Origin: Cercis canadensis
Lineage: Eukaryota > Streptophyta > Magnoliopsida > Fabales > Fabaceae
Length of the DNA stretch: 64,000 nt
Reading direction: 5' to 3'
Assembly (NCBI GenBank): GCA_003255065.1
Contig: QAOA01002395.1
Span: 1 to 64,000 of the forward strand
Positions 47,690 through 58,954 of this stretch are shown here, in pieces. The notes beneath the pieces are model-generated. The model had not been told where the DNA came from. It saw only the letters and a list, made by a program, of their open reading frames with translations, and did not search any database. The position numbers were made by a program, and so were the translations under genes. The number at the start of each line of letters is the position of its first letter. Within the stretch, counting starts at the first letter, position 1.

Positions 47690-48278
47690 GAAGAAATTCC
47701 AACGGTATTTTTCCGTTGGAAATACCGTGGGAATTTTGTTTTAAAATTAAAAAAAATTAATTAAAATACAAATTCCCACGGAATTTCCAACGGAAAATAC
47801 CGTTGAATTTTTTTTTTTGAAATTCCAACGGTATTTTTCTGTTGGAAATACCGTGGGAATTTTGTTTTAAAATTAAAAAAAATAAATTAAAATAAAAATT
47901 CCCACGGTATTTCCAAAGGAAAAATACCGTTGGAATTTCAAAAAAAAAATTCAATGGTATTTTTCCGTTAGAAATACCGTGGGAATTTTTATTTTAAATT
48001 AAAAATAAAAGGCCCATGGTAATTCCAATGGAAAAATACCGTTGGATTTTTTTTTGAAATTCCAACGGTATTTTTCCGTTGAAAATACCGTGGGAATTTC
48101 AAAAAAAATTCCAACCGTAAAATATACCATTGAAATTTTCCGCGAAATTTTTTCCCCAAATTTGAATTCCAACGGTATAATTCCGTTGGAATGTTGTAAT
48201 TCAAACGACACGAATTCCGTTGGAATACAAAATTCCAACGGAAAAATTCCGTTGGAATCCAGTTTTTTTCTTGTAGTG
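47690..48278 (+). repeat. CACTA right subterminal repeat array and terminus
   Basis: About ten alternating copies of AATTCCAACGGTATTTTTCC and its complement, paired into short palindromes around AAATACCG, ending at TTCTTGTAGTG. It is far longer and more regular than the left array. Long open frames in it are an artefact of the repeat. Confidence 0.9.
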
Positions 48279-48610
48279 ATAGGATCATCATGATTTCGTT
48301 GAATACCCTGATAGTCTTCTTTTCTAAAACTAATGACTGGTTCTTTCATTGGACCTGCCACACTCATCACCGCCCTCCTGTATCTTTTTCTTGATGAGGA
48401 GGTGGAGCCTTCCCCAGCAAATTCTCCCGATATAGTAGTTATAACCTTGGCCACTAGGTGTGGTTCTTCTCTATGCTGCATTTATGGTAGAGGATGCTAT
48501 TGGCCATTTGGGGCTTGTTGTGGTGATCTTCTCATTGTTGGGGATTGACTTCTCTCTCTTTCTCTAATTTTTCCTCCTTGGTTCCTCCTGTCACACTGTT
48601 TCTTATTGCC

Positions 48611-49957
48611 CTACATTGCCATGAATCTTCCTAATTTGCCTCTTCTTATTAATAGTTCAATTTCTTCTTTCAAGTTAACACAATCATTGGTTAGGTGGTC
48701 AAATTCCCTATGGTATGAACAATACTTGTTGTTAGCCAAAGTCAGGTTTTGAAATTTAGGCCGAGGCTTGGGTAGGATAAGAAGATCGGTTTGATAGATT
48801 TCTCCCAATATTTTTCCCCTTGGTGGGCCTCGTTTGCTCACAACCTCTTCTCCTTTCCTTTTTTTTTTTTTTTGTCATAGTGCCCTCCTTAGTCCTTTCG
48901 AGAATATTGTTGTGGAGTTTTTGTTTCCTTTTTGGCAGCATTTATCTCTTCCATTTGGATATACTTATCCGCCCTTGTCAGTAAGTCATCCAAATTAAGA
49001 AGTGACTTTTTAACTAGGGAGGCTGTAAATTCACTAGTTCGCAATCCCGCTACTGTGGCTTGAATAGCCATATCTCCTCTAAGGTTTCTTATATGGATTG
49101 ACTCTTTAGTGAATCTACTCAAGTAATCTTTGAGTAGTTCACTGGCTTCATGCTTCATATTTATTAAGGATGTGGAGGTCTTCAAATGTGATTGACTAGT
49201 GGAGAGCTAGGCTAAGAATTGAGAGGAGAGATCACGGAAACTTTTCATGGACCACGACTTGAGGGATGAGAACCACAAAAGTGCTACTTTTTTTTAATGT
49301 GCTAGGAAAGACTATGCAAATAATCGGGTCTGGGGCGTCGGTGAGTAACATGGCCGATCGGAACAAGGTCAGATGTTCCTGTAGATCTGTGGTACCATCA
49401 TAAGCTTCAATATGTGTTACGGCGAAAGTTTTTAGGTATTGGAGTGCTCATTATATGTGTGGTGAATGGGTGTGATTCATCATTTAAGCTTGGGTTGGAA
49501 GGATGAACAACCTGATGAAGGTGAGTCTACAGGTATCCTTGATGGTTGACAGGAGTATGACTCAGGCTAAGTTGTGGTGGGCGAGATAAAAAGGGTCATA
49601 TGATGTGTGGGTAGGTTGTGGTGTATACAAAGAGGGTTGTTGATAAGTTGGTGGGCAAGGCTGCCAACGTGGGCAAGGTTAGGGCAGCCTTAGGTAAAAA
49701 TAATGCAGTGGCTAGTGAAAGAGTGAGGGGGTTAAGGCAGTTCTGTCTCAATAGCTTGGCTATGTACTCTCCAAGTAGAGAATACGTTCCTTAAGTTGTT
49801 GAGTATCCACATCACCTTGCTGGTTCTTATTACTTCCTTGTGAGGTTAGACTATGTTGTAACCACCTAAGTGGTGGAGGTGATGCATAAGCGTTGTTGCA
49901 AGTATTTACCATGAGTAGATAGGTGGGATCTAAATTGATTCCCACAGACGAAGCCAA
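48611..49957 (-). pseudogene. Tat-like gag (fossil)
   Basis: A gag core phrase (ELLKDYLSRFTKE) lies at 48889-49185, and a histidine/cysteine region typical of this gag type (YCSYHREFDHLTNDC) at 48611-48841. Broken. Confidence 0.8.
49941..49956 (-). other. Tat-like primer-binding site
   Basis: The minus strand reads TGGCTTCGTCTGTGGG next to the LTR end, close to the TGGCGCCGTCTGTGGG form common in plant gypsy elements. Confidence 0.7.
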
Positions 49958-49961
49958 TTGT

Positions 49962-50264
49962 TGATGCCAGAAATGTCCGAACTAGATGTACCTACAAAAA
50001 GTCAAGCTTGACAATGGGCCGAAGATGACTCTCTGATGCTTAAGTTAGTAATAGTGATAAGATAGATAATTCAGTATAGGTAAAGTTCTAACTAACAAGT
50101 TACCTTTTTAGACTACATTGTCCGCATATTTATAGTAGTTTGTGGGGCTAAGTTGGTGGCGTCTTGTCCCTACTGAAGATGCGGCGTCTTGTCCACTAAA
50201 TAGTAGGCTTGGAGTTCGACCCGACCTTTTGGGCCAGTCCTCATTGGGATTTGTCCATCTGTCA
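49962..50264 (-). repeat. Tat-like 5' LTR
   Basis: On the plus strand it starts TGATGCCAG and ends CATCTGTCA, 303 bp. The inner edge is fixed by the adjoining PBS; the outer edge is inferred from the TG..CA ends only. Confidence 0.55.
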
Positions 50265-51145
50265 AATAATATTTTATTAGAAAGTGCTCATTTTGGGTAA
50301 ATTGTTTGTATAGTATACCAAAGAGGTAAATTGTTTTTAAAGTTGTATTTTTTTTTTTGTCATTTTACCGGGGATTAGGAGGGACACTCCTTTCTCTTGT
50401 TTGGATATTGTATATTGGCAATGTAGAGGAATGAAAATTTTATAATTTTACAAATTTATCCTTTATTTATAAAGTAAATATATTTAATATAAGATTCAAT
50501 AATATGACACACTTCTTTTATATAAAAAAAATATAATACATTTCTCTCTCAATAAATTATGCTTTAAAAATAATGTTGTGATTCATTTTTTTATATTTTT
50601 TACTTTTGTAAATATTATTGAGAGTTAGTTAAATAGTTCATATATAAAAATTAAATGAAATAAAAATAAATAAAACTATCTAATACATGGTAATAGACTA
50701 ACAATAATATTATTTCTTTTAGTTTTTTTATTATAGAAATTTCCTATTTACTGTAGCTCAATGAGTAGGAGGGAGGGAGAAGAGATTTATAATAAAAAAG
50801 TATAAACTAAATTTTTTAACCCTAGGAAGAGAGAGAGAGAGAGAGAGTAGTGACATGACGAAAAAGTTGCAAATGATGGCATTAGGATCGATTAGAGAGA
50901 GAGAAAGGGGTTTAAAAAGTGAGTAGTTTCTCATTATGAGTCCCATGTTAATGGGTCGTGTGGAAAAATAGAAAATACTGAGAAGGAATTTGAAGAAATG
51001 AATAAGGGTATAATAATAAATCACTCATCTTTCCTCTTCAAATCCTCCAAATTGGGGGAACACAAAATTAAAGAAGGAATGTAGGAGTTTATGGAGATGG
51101 ATACATTTACTCATTTCCTTCTCTTTCCTTTCCAAGAGTCAAAAA
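50265..51145. other. Intergenic, no gene seen
   Basis: AT-rich, with a (GA)n tract at about 50827-50848. No coding sense or repeat ends recognised. Confidence 0.6.
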
Positions 51146-51995
51146 AATTTGTTCTTTCCAGTCATAATAGTTATTACTAGTTAATATTGAAACATGAGAA
51201 TTATCATTGAGAAAAACATTAGTAGGAATAACTGCAGGTATCAAAGATAAACATACTTAAATATTATGAAGCAAAATAACTTTATAATTGAATTATCTAA
51301 TGACAATCAATAACAAATAAATTCTAACCTTCCTGTGGGTAGAGGTTGTAAAATCATGCATAAAATTTAGACAAAACTTTAATAATAAGACTAATGGACA
51401 TAGCATCAAAACAAAATATTTCACACTTGTGGGCTAGAAAAGAATTATATCTCAATGCCTTATCCATTATCTTACTCCAATTAACTCACCAAAATAACAC
51501 TTCCTTATGGGGCCAAATAACTATTTTAATTAGTTAATTACAACATATTAGATATCATTTATCTTTATTAATCAATAATACTTTATTTGACTAAAATCAT
51601 ACATCACCATAAACTTAAGATGCTATGGCTACTCCTAAGGATATGATGATTAAACTTTTTAATGATATCTAATTTATTAACATATATAATTTGGCCTTAA
51701 GCACAACATATCCTTATCTCTTAACATACTCAAGAAAGATGTATACTACAACTTAATAGCATGAAGGTTTCGACCTTAAGGGATGCAATAACATATTTTA
51801 TCAACTAGCCAATCAGCATATGAAGAGAAATAAGCAACAAGGAAACCAGCCACGTTGCATACTCTATACATAAGCCAAACAACCACGTTATGCATATAAT
51901 TCCAAGAGATCAAAATAATATAACATTATTTTGTCAAATAGCAAACAATATAGACCAGAAACCCAGAAGATAAAAATACAATTCAAGGGATTTTC
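51145..51995 (-). repeat. Copia leader fragment
   Basis: Diverged relative of the copia untranslated leader at about 17190-17990. Both share a TAACCTTCCTGTGGG/AATCTTCCTATGGG phrase, CTTCCTTATGGGGCC versus CTCCCCTGTAGGGCC, and GATGCT(A/T)TGGCTACTC. No LTR or coding part is attached. It directly abuts the truncated resistance gene. Confidence 0.65.
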
Positions 51996-52882
51996 CCTTT
52001 AACTTTTAACGTCTTCAAACTGAAATCTTCTGAAACACAAACCCAAATTTTGAGCTCAAAATGGCTAGATATCTTGTCATCATTAAAAATAAGTTGAGCA
52101 AGTGTCGTCTTTCCAAGTCCACCAATACCGAGAATGGTATAGACTGATACATCCTCAAAATTAGAAGCATTGCCAATCAAAAAGTCTACTATCTTTTCCT
52201 TGTCTTCTTCTCTTCCATAAACTTGAGACTGTGTAATGGTTGAGGTTGTTTCATGCCACTCCATGACTTGAGCTCTCTTCTCTATAATTACCTCAGATAA
52301 ATGAAACTTGATCCTTTCTTGAGCAATTTCATCTAAGGTCTCTCTTATATCTTTCAATTTTTTAGCAATTTTANCTTGTCTTCTTCTCTTCCATAAACTT
52401 GAGACTGGGTAATGGTTGAGGTTGTTTCATGCCACTCCATGACTTGAGCTCTCTTCTCTATAATTACCTCAGATAAATGAAACTTGATCCTTTCTTGAGC
52501 AATTTCATCTAAGGTCTCTCTTATATCTTTCAATTTTTTAGCAATTTTACGACGAAACAAAACATTCTTAGGATGAAGACAAGATAAGAAAGAGCTTTGT
52601 GACTTACTCACAGATCTGTGCTCGAGATCAAAGGGCTTCTGTTGAAATCTCATCCAAGACGTCACCCATGTGGTAAGCTGCATCTTTAAGCTTGTGCAGC
52701 CAATTTCTGATGGCTCGGTCTGTGAGTTGCTTCTCCTCAGCACCTTCAAGCACAGCCCTGATAGTGGAGAGTATGCTGGAAAGCCTTTTCATCTCTTTCT
52801 CAGCACCAAAAAACAATCCAAGCTCCTCCTGAATGAGTGAGCTCAAGTTCTCCAGCAAAACTTCAACAACAGCCTCAGCCAT
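51996..52882 (-). pseudogene. CNL-type NBS-LRR resistance gene, truncated
   Basis: N-terminal part of a coiled-coil NBS-LRR immune receptor of the RGA/R1 group. The start at 52880-52882 ([17 protein letters not shown]) opens an Rx-type coiled coil with a [12 protein letters not shown] motif (EDVID-like). A frameshift follows near 52630. Then come the linker (KLKDIRETLDEIAQER), VYGREEDKEKIVDFL, the P-loop GIGGLGKTTLAQLIF and RNBS-A (FELKIWVCVSEDFSLK). The gene stops there. The kinase-2, GLPL and MHD motifs and all LRRs are missing, replaced by copia-derived sequence with a stop at about 51983. 52199-52373 and 52375-52549 are 175-bp near-identical copies around an N, probably an assembly artefact. 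A working receptor of this type is about 900-1,300 residues. Confidence 0.88.
52199..52549 (-). repeat. Near-identical 175-bp duplication around an N
   Basis: 52199-52373 and 52375-52549 differ at one visible base, and the lone N at 52374 sits between them. Same pattern as at 22691. Confidence 0.85.
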
Positions 52883-52899
52883 TTTTGGATTCGCAAAAT

Positions 52900-54345
52900 G
52901 AAATACAAGAAAGCTCAGAGGTTGCTGGACGCTTATGAATGTATCAATGGGAGTTATTGATCAGAGATTCATTGAACAAATTAGCCCTGCATAGACTCTT
53001 AAAGTCAAAAAGGTGCTCTCACTACCTATCTACCTAACTGGTAGGTGGAGGGTCCAGGTCCATGAAAGACTTCTTGTTGCATGTCTGTCAATGAATTTTA
53101 ACAAAATGAGGAAAAAAAATAAAAAGAACTTAATCCAGACCCATAATACTTACACTATGTCACGTTAGTTTATTTGGCAAAATTTAAATTATATAAAAAG
53201 ATTAAATAACCTTAATTAAATTTGAATTATCCTAGTTATATTAGCTAGCATATAACATCAATTAAAAAAGGTTTTTCAAAGGATTGGCTACTCACATTCT
53301 ATCCCCATTTGCCCGTTAGTTCGTGGCAATTTCTAAGAAGCAGTAGGGGGAACGTAACCTATGTGTTTCTATCCCCTATTTCACATTACTTTGTTGCAAT
53401 GACATACCAGACAAGAAGATTAACTTGCACTTTGCTCAACAAAAGTCAAAATTAGCATATAGGACAATTTAAAGAGCTTAGTTATATTTTCTACAACTCT
53501 TATTTTTTAATATATATTTTGATGATCATCTAACTATCAACTAATTTAGAAAACATTTCAATTACAATTATAAATAGTGAAAATGATAAAAAAAAACCAA
53601 CTCTTCGGTACCTTGGCTTCTTTTGCTTTCAAACCTTGGCATTTTGAGTAGTGAGAGAACACTCCAACTCCTTGGCTGCTGGCTTTGCCTCCATTGTATG
53701 ATGTAGTTTACTGGGTTCTGGTCCATAGACTTGTGGGCTTATAAGTTGGTCCATGGCCCATTCAATGAAAATTAACAAAATAAAAAAAAATTAATAAGCA
53801 ATATAAGATAAAGAAATGTAAAAAGTATATTTTGTCCAGATTTGCTGTCATTTTAGTCCTCAAGTATTTTTATATTATTTTAATCCCTTAAAATTATTGT
53901 ATCCAACAAAATAGTTAACAGAAACTCGTGGCTGGTTAAATGCTAAGAATTATAAAACTGTATATGAAAAAGACCCCATCACATTTATAACTAAATACCC
54001 GTTTATCATCATGATTTCCTTTCCAATTCACTTCTCATAATTGCTAATGACTTCCTTGTAAAAGTTCTAAGTAAACATCTTATTACCAGGTAGAGGGTCA
54101 TGGACTGGGTCCATATGGCGGTTCTTGGAAAATTGGCCAACATTGTGTTTGAACATGGGAGGCTTAGGATGATAGCCAACTCCAAGTCTCATTGAGCCTA
54201 AGGCTCATTAACTATGTATATATCTATTTGTGCAAACAGCATTTATGCTATACAAATACAACATATACAATAGACATTTAAGCATTTTTAAATACTAAAT
54301 TTTAAACATAAACAATGTCACCAGTACATGGAATCTCTACTTAAC
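52900..54345. other. Intergenic, no gene seen
   Basis: AT-rich sequence upstream of the resistance gene remnant. I see short phrases only (GGTAGAGGGTCATGGACTGG near 54090 resembles GGTGGAGGGTCCAGGTCC near 53043), with no coding sense. Confidence 0.55.
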
Positions 54346-54346
54346 G

Positions 54347-54711
54347 TGAATCCCTAAGGGGTAACCCAAGATGGAGATTCTAAATGCACGTTGAACCGTC
54401 TAAATCGAGTTTTGGAAAAACGAGGACCTCGACCTATCACTTACCAAAGCGGGAACCGAAGGTATTTGGAAAAGGGTATGAACGCCACGCATGAGAGAGA
54501 TAGAAGGCGAGCGATAAGTTCTAGGGTTGAACGCCACATTGTGGCGTTCTATCTCTCTCGAGTGTGGCATTTATACCCTTCCCCAAATACCTTCGGTTCC
54601 CGCTTTGGTAAGCAACGGGTTGAGGTCCTCGTTTTTCCAAAACTCGATTTAGACGGTTCAACGGGGCATTTAGAATCTCCATCTTAGGTTACCCCTTAGG
54701 GATTCGCATCA
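54347..54711. repeat. Inverted pair of gypsy LTR tails
   Basis: 54529-54711 is the 3' part of an LTR reading plus, ending ATTCGCATCA before a PBS-like TGGTATTAGAGCTCG. 54347-54528 is an inverted copy of the same tail. Both arms share AAATACCTTCGGTTCCCGC, which the LTR end at about 58460-58547 lacks. The arms match almost throughout, with roughly 25 bp different at the centre. Confidence 0.85.
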
Positions 54712-55733
54712 TCTGGTATTAGAGCTCGTAGTTTTAATCAAGGTTCGATTTTTTATTTTTTTTCGATTTTTTATTTCTGAAATTTTTCATTTTCTTTGTT
54801 TCTTGGATGTTCTTGTTTGTTCTTCTTCATTGTTGTTCTTGATTTCTGCTTTAGAATTGCTTAGCAAGATTTCTAGGCATCTTTTCTTGAATTTCCATCC
54901 ATGTCCTTGGTAACTACCACTAAGACTTAGTTTGGCATTTTTCCATTTCATTTCTTTTGGATTATCTTGTTGATTTCTCTTGCTTTGAGAAATTCTAAGT
55001 TGTTGTCCATCTAGTTGATGCCTTCTAAGTGTTCTTGAACAATTTTCCAAAAATTCGTGCAAGAAAAAAATTGTTGGATTTGATCAAAAGTGAGATTAAT
55101 TGCTTCTTAAACTTGTTTCTTGCTCAACTGCATGGTCTTGATTGAGTTTTCATCAATTAATGCTCAATTTGTATTGAAAATGGTTGGAAGAAACCCAAGT
55201 CTCGCAGGGAGAGGCGCCCAAGCGCCTGAGGACAGAGCCTCAGCGCCCCAACGCTGCGTCCCAAGCTTCCCAGTGCTGTTCCCCTGTTACTCGATTTTTT
55301 TCAACTCGTGCTTTTGTTTGCTGAACTTCCAAATCTCTATGCGAACCGAATTGCTTTCTTGTTTGTAATCTTATTCGATGTTGTTTGCCATTAATCTTGT
55401 TCCTAATTAAATTTTGATTCCTTGATCCTTCATTTTGCTTGTTGTGCTAAGTCATTTCTTGAAATTCCTTCATGCTTGTGTCATGCTTGTTCTTTCTATG
55501 TGTGAGTGTTTTGTTTTGGATGTTTATCACATTGACCTAAGCTCTTGATTTGTTCATTAGTTCCACAAAGAACTAAGGAAGGAAAGTAAGAGTGGAAAAA
55601 GGAAAGAGTGTGAGTGCATTAGAGGGTAAAAGCCAACTAGTGTGCCTAGACACGAGTATAAGTGACATTTTGAGTGCAAACACGTGAGGAGTTGGTGACG
55701 TTTCTTGCTAACACTTTTGCAGGTTAAGACACC

Positions 55734-57000
55734 ATGGATAGAGGAAGTGAATCGAGAGATCAGTCCCTTACACTCCGGGCCATTCATTAGCAGTTTGAGA
55801 GATTCAAAATGAGGTTTGATGAGATGAATGAGAGTATAGGGCGGTATGAGAATGTAGGACAAAGGAGACAGCCTCCTATAATTCCTTAAGTGAGGAGAAG
55901 GAATAGGAGGGAAGTTGAGAAGAGTGAAGAAGGCAGTGGATCTAGTGATTCACGAGGCCAAAAGAATTACGGTAGGCACCCTAGAGAGGGAAGAAGAGCA
56001 AGCCCTGCACATGTCAATCATGAGTTGGACGACCAAAGCAATTCTAAATACCATTATAGGTTTGATAGACATGATCAGAAGGAAAGGAGGGCAAGACCTG
56101 CCCATATGGATCATGATTTAAGTGGCATCAAGATGAAGATTCCCACCTTTCAAGGAAGGAACGATCCAGAAGCCTATTTAGATTGGGAGAAAAAGGTGGA
56201 GCATGTATTTGATTGCTATCCCTATTCCAAAGAGAAGAAAGTGAAGCTTGCAGCAATTGAGTTCACGGATTACACCATCATTTGATGGGACCAACTTGTG
56301 CTAAGTAGGAGGAGAAACCATGAGAGACCCAAGCTTCATGGGAGGATATGAAGACTATCATGTGAAAGAGGTTCATCCCAAGCCATTATTATTGGGATCT
56401 CTTTCAAAAGCTACAAGGGTTGACTCAAGATTCTAATAGTGTAGAAGACTAGCACAAGGAGATGGAAGTTGCTATGATAAGAGCCATCATAGAGGAAGAT
56501 CGTGAGGCTACCATGGCAAGGTTGGAGGATATGTTGCATGTGGCTATGAAAGTAGAGAAGCGATTGAAGAAGGAGGGTGCCTCAAGGTTCACTTCTAGTT
56601 CTAGCAAATTCAACACAGGGTCCATCTTCTCCATGGAGATCGACTTAGAACAAAGATGAGGAGGTGAATACTAAGCCTAGAACCAAGCCCTTCAAGCCAC
56701 ACAAGGATGGAGGCAACACATCTAAGGACAAAGCCGAAGCACAACCTTCAAGGAATTGAGACATCAAGTGCTTCAAGTGTTTGGGAAAGGGGCACATTGC
56801 TTCTCAATGCCCAAACAAGAGGGTAATGATTCTCAAGGGAGATGGTGTTGTTGAAACCGAGAGTGAGGTGGATGATGACTCTATGTCTCTTTCGGAAGAA
56901 GCTAGTGATGGAGTAGAGCAGGCTGTTGAGGGTGAACTGTTAGTCATAAGGCAAGCTCTTAACTCACAAAAGAAAAAGGATGAAGTAGCGCAGTAGGACA
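55734..57000 (+). pseudogene. Gypsy gag with zinc knuckle (fossil)
   Basis: Gag core with KMKIPTFQGRNDPEAYLDWE, the usual plant gypsy phrase, and a CCHC knuckle (CFKCLGKGHIASQC) near 56770-56811. Broken in several places. Confidence 0.85.
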
Positions 57001-57431
57001 ACATTTTCCATACTAGATGCCACATCAATGGTAAGGTTGGAAGTGTGGTAATTGATGGGGGTAGCTATACTAACATAGCTAGCATTATTTTGGTTGAAAA
57101 GTTTGGACTTACCACCTTGAAACACCCTAGACCCTACAAGCTACAATGGTTGGATGAAAGTGGGAAAGTAAAAGTGAGTGAACAAGTGTTGGTTCCATTC
57201 TCTATTGAAAGGTATAAGGATGAAGTCCTATATGATGTAGCGCCTATGCAAACTGGACACATTCTTTTGGGACATCCTTGGCAATATGATCGGCGCATCC
57301 TACATGATGGCTACACCAATCAGTACTCTTTTGTCATGAATGGGAAACCTATCACTCTTGCATCGATGACTCCTAAGCAAGTGCTCAATGATAAAGAGAG
57401 ACTTCGAAGGGAGAGTGACACAAAGAAATGA
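57001..57431 (+). pseudogene. Gypsy aspartic protease (fossil)
   Basis: Retropepsin-like domain with VVIDGGSYTNIAS at the active-site position (usually D-S/T/G-G) and the phrase HILLGHPWQYD downstream. It lies between gag and a pol tail, with RT and integrase missing. Confidence 0.8.
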
Positions 57432-58593
57432 AGTAAAAGGGGGAAAATATTGTAAAGGCCGAGAGTAGTGTGAAAAGAGATGGGAAAGAGGAGAAAAAGA
57501 TGCAACATTTGAGTGTAAACACAAAGCAAAGTAAGGTCAAGAGCATTTTTCTGGTTTAGCACTGAGAAACTGGATCATTTGTTGCCTAGTGTTGTTTTGC
57601 CTATTTTCTAGGATGTTGATGATGCTTTCTTAACTTGGAAAATGTGTGGTAAGAGAGTGATCTTTGAACTAGGAGAAGGAGTTCGAAGTTACACCAACCT
57701 GTTCCCAAGGATTGATGGTGGAGAAGATTCGAAGTCGAATCTTTTTAAAGAAGGGGAGGATGATGAGAATCCAGACAACAAGACTCTGAATGCTCCATGT
57801 GATCCTCTGCACAACAATGGAGGTCCGATCTCCCGAGCTCGAGCCAAGAAGATTTGAGAGAGTTTGAAAGGTCTCATAGCTGAGGTTTGGACCCAAGAAT
57901 CAAGTCAAGAAGCAAGGAATCCACAAGAGAAGACTTTGTGCACGATTTGGGCTTCAAATGAATCAACTGGCGAAGTTGGGAGTTTTGACCAGCGCCCCAA
58001 CGCCCAAGGGAGTGTGCACCAGCTTTGTGCCTCGGTCCCCAGTGCCCTGAGCCTTTTGGCTTCCACACATATTTTTGTGTTTTCACTCTTTGGGCTCCAA
58101 ACTTGTTATGTTTGGGCCCATTTTTATCTCTAAGTAAACCTATGTTATTCCTTTTTAGGTATTGGGCTTAGTCTTAATATTTGTGGATTATTTTTGTTGG
58201 ACTTGGGTTTAACCCAATTAGGAATAGGGTTTGCTTGTTTAGCTTTAAAAGGAGCTGACCCTCTTGTGGCAGCATCAACTTGAATATTCAGAATTGAGAG
58301 GATTTTTCCTTCATTGTTCTATGTGTAGAACTTTTAGATCTTATCAAGAACCCTAGGTTCTTGGGGCGATCGGAACTTATTAAGAACTCTAGGTTCTTGT
58401 GGTGTTCAATCTTAGAATTTATCGCTTGCCCTGTATCTTTCTCGAACATGAAGTTCATACCCTTCCTCGTTTTCCGAAACTTGATTTAGACGGTTCAACA
58501 AGCATTTAGAATCTCCATATTGGGTTACCCCATAGGGATTCGCATCACTACCTATACCAGGAGTGTAGTAGCATCTAGAAGAGGAATAAAAAA

Positions 58594-58954
58594 TGGCAGT
58601 TGCTAACCTACCTCCCCTTCAAAAGAGGGGTAGCATTACACCAACCCCTCATTAACAGGGTTCTAGTAGGACCCATGTCTTGAAATTTGTGTCATTGCAA
58701 AAATCTCGAAAAACAAGTTACCCAGAAACAGTTAGTTTCTTGTAAAATGCATAAATGGAGCAATACAAGAAAAGTGCTGAAAAAAACAACGCAAAATAGT
58801 GATTTTTGACACAATTAGACTTAAATTCTATCAACTATTTTGGAATCTAACCCACACTGCGTGACTTGGTTTTTCAAGATCTTCGCAAAAACCAATTTTA
58901 GGACATAGGTCCTAATAGAACCCCGTCAATGAGGGGTGGTGTAAAGCTACCACC
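58594..58954. mobile_element. MULE-like MITE with long TIRs
   Basis: 361 bp with flanking 9-bp repeats aataaaaaa (58585-58593) and aataaaaat (58955-58963). The ends are inverted: GGCAGTTGCT at the left, and GGTGGTAGCT read inward from the right. The shared arm continues over about 110 bp through ACACCAACCCCTCATT, GGTTCTA(G/T)(T/)AGGACC and a (G)ATCTT/CGAAAAAC phrase. No coding capacity. The 9-bp target repeat suggests the Mutator superfamily. Confidence 0.65.

Larger units (their letters stand above)
32160..48278 (+). mobile_element. CACTA (En/Spm) DNA transposon, 16.1 kb, with captured genes
   Basis: The ends are CACTTCAAGAAAAAA on the left and TTTTTCTTGTAGTG on the right (inverse of CACTACAAGAAAAA; the left end has one altered base). 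A 3-bp target repeat, ata, lies at 32157-32159 and 48279-48281. Subterminal regions are packed with TTCCAACGG / CCGTTGGAA motifs, the usual transposase-binding layout of this superfamily. Inside, in plus orientation, are ceramide glucosyltransferase exons, a segment shared with 22015-22260, a long hairpin, a TNP2-type transposase and a Transposase_24 gene. A solo LTR of 2,679 bp has inserted later; without it the element is about 13.4 kb. Both transposase genes are broken, so it is not autonomous now. It lies within an older Tat-like gypsy element. Confidence 0.92.
26800..50264 (-). mobile_element. Tat-like Ty3-gypsy element split by a CACTA transposon
   Basis: The minus-strand order from right to left is short LTR (49962-50264), PBS, gag (48611-49957), protease edge, the CACTA insertion (32160-48278), RT (30945-31346), RNase H (30001-30838), integrase (28471-29764) and an antisense ORF (26900-27990). 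The CACTA element sits within the gag-protease part with a 3-bp target repeat. RT, RNase H, then integrase marks it as Ty3-gypsy; the PBS and antisense ORF suggest the Tat lineage. The 3' LTR was not found and the left edge (about 26800) is approximate. It is an old fossil with well over ten breaks. Confidence 0.75.
54529..58547 (+). mobile_element. Ty3-gypsy derivative with gag and protease only
   Basis: A truncated 5' LTR tail ends at 54711, with a PBS-like TGGTATTAGAGCTCG at 54714. Gag follows (about 55734-57000), then protease (57001-57431). Next comes a C-terminal pol tail (57642-57858, with EGEDDEN and GGPISRARAKK) and an LTR end at 58547 matching the 5' tail. RT, RNase H and integrase are absent, so most of pol has been lost and it is non-autonomous. 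The start of the 3' LTR was not determined. Broken in a few further places. Confidence 0.8.

Noticed and set aside
47690-48270. Regularly spaced short repeats resembling a CRISPR array
   Set aside because: The units alternate in orientation, have no unique spacers and end at a CACTA terminus in a plant genome.
47757-48481. Overlapping minus-strand open frames of 65-160 residues
   Set aside because: Mostly translation of the palindromic CACTA subterminal array, with repeating phrases; only the far end overlaps true gag-protease sequence of the Tat-like fossil.
54391-54687. 98-residue plus-strand open frame
   Set aside because: It crosses the inverted LTR tails and has no family resemblance.
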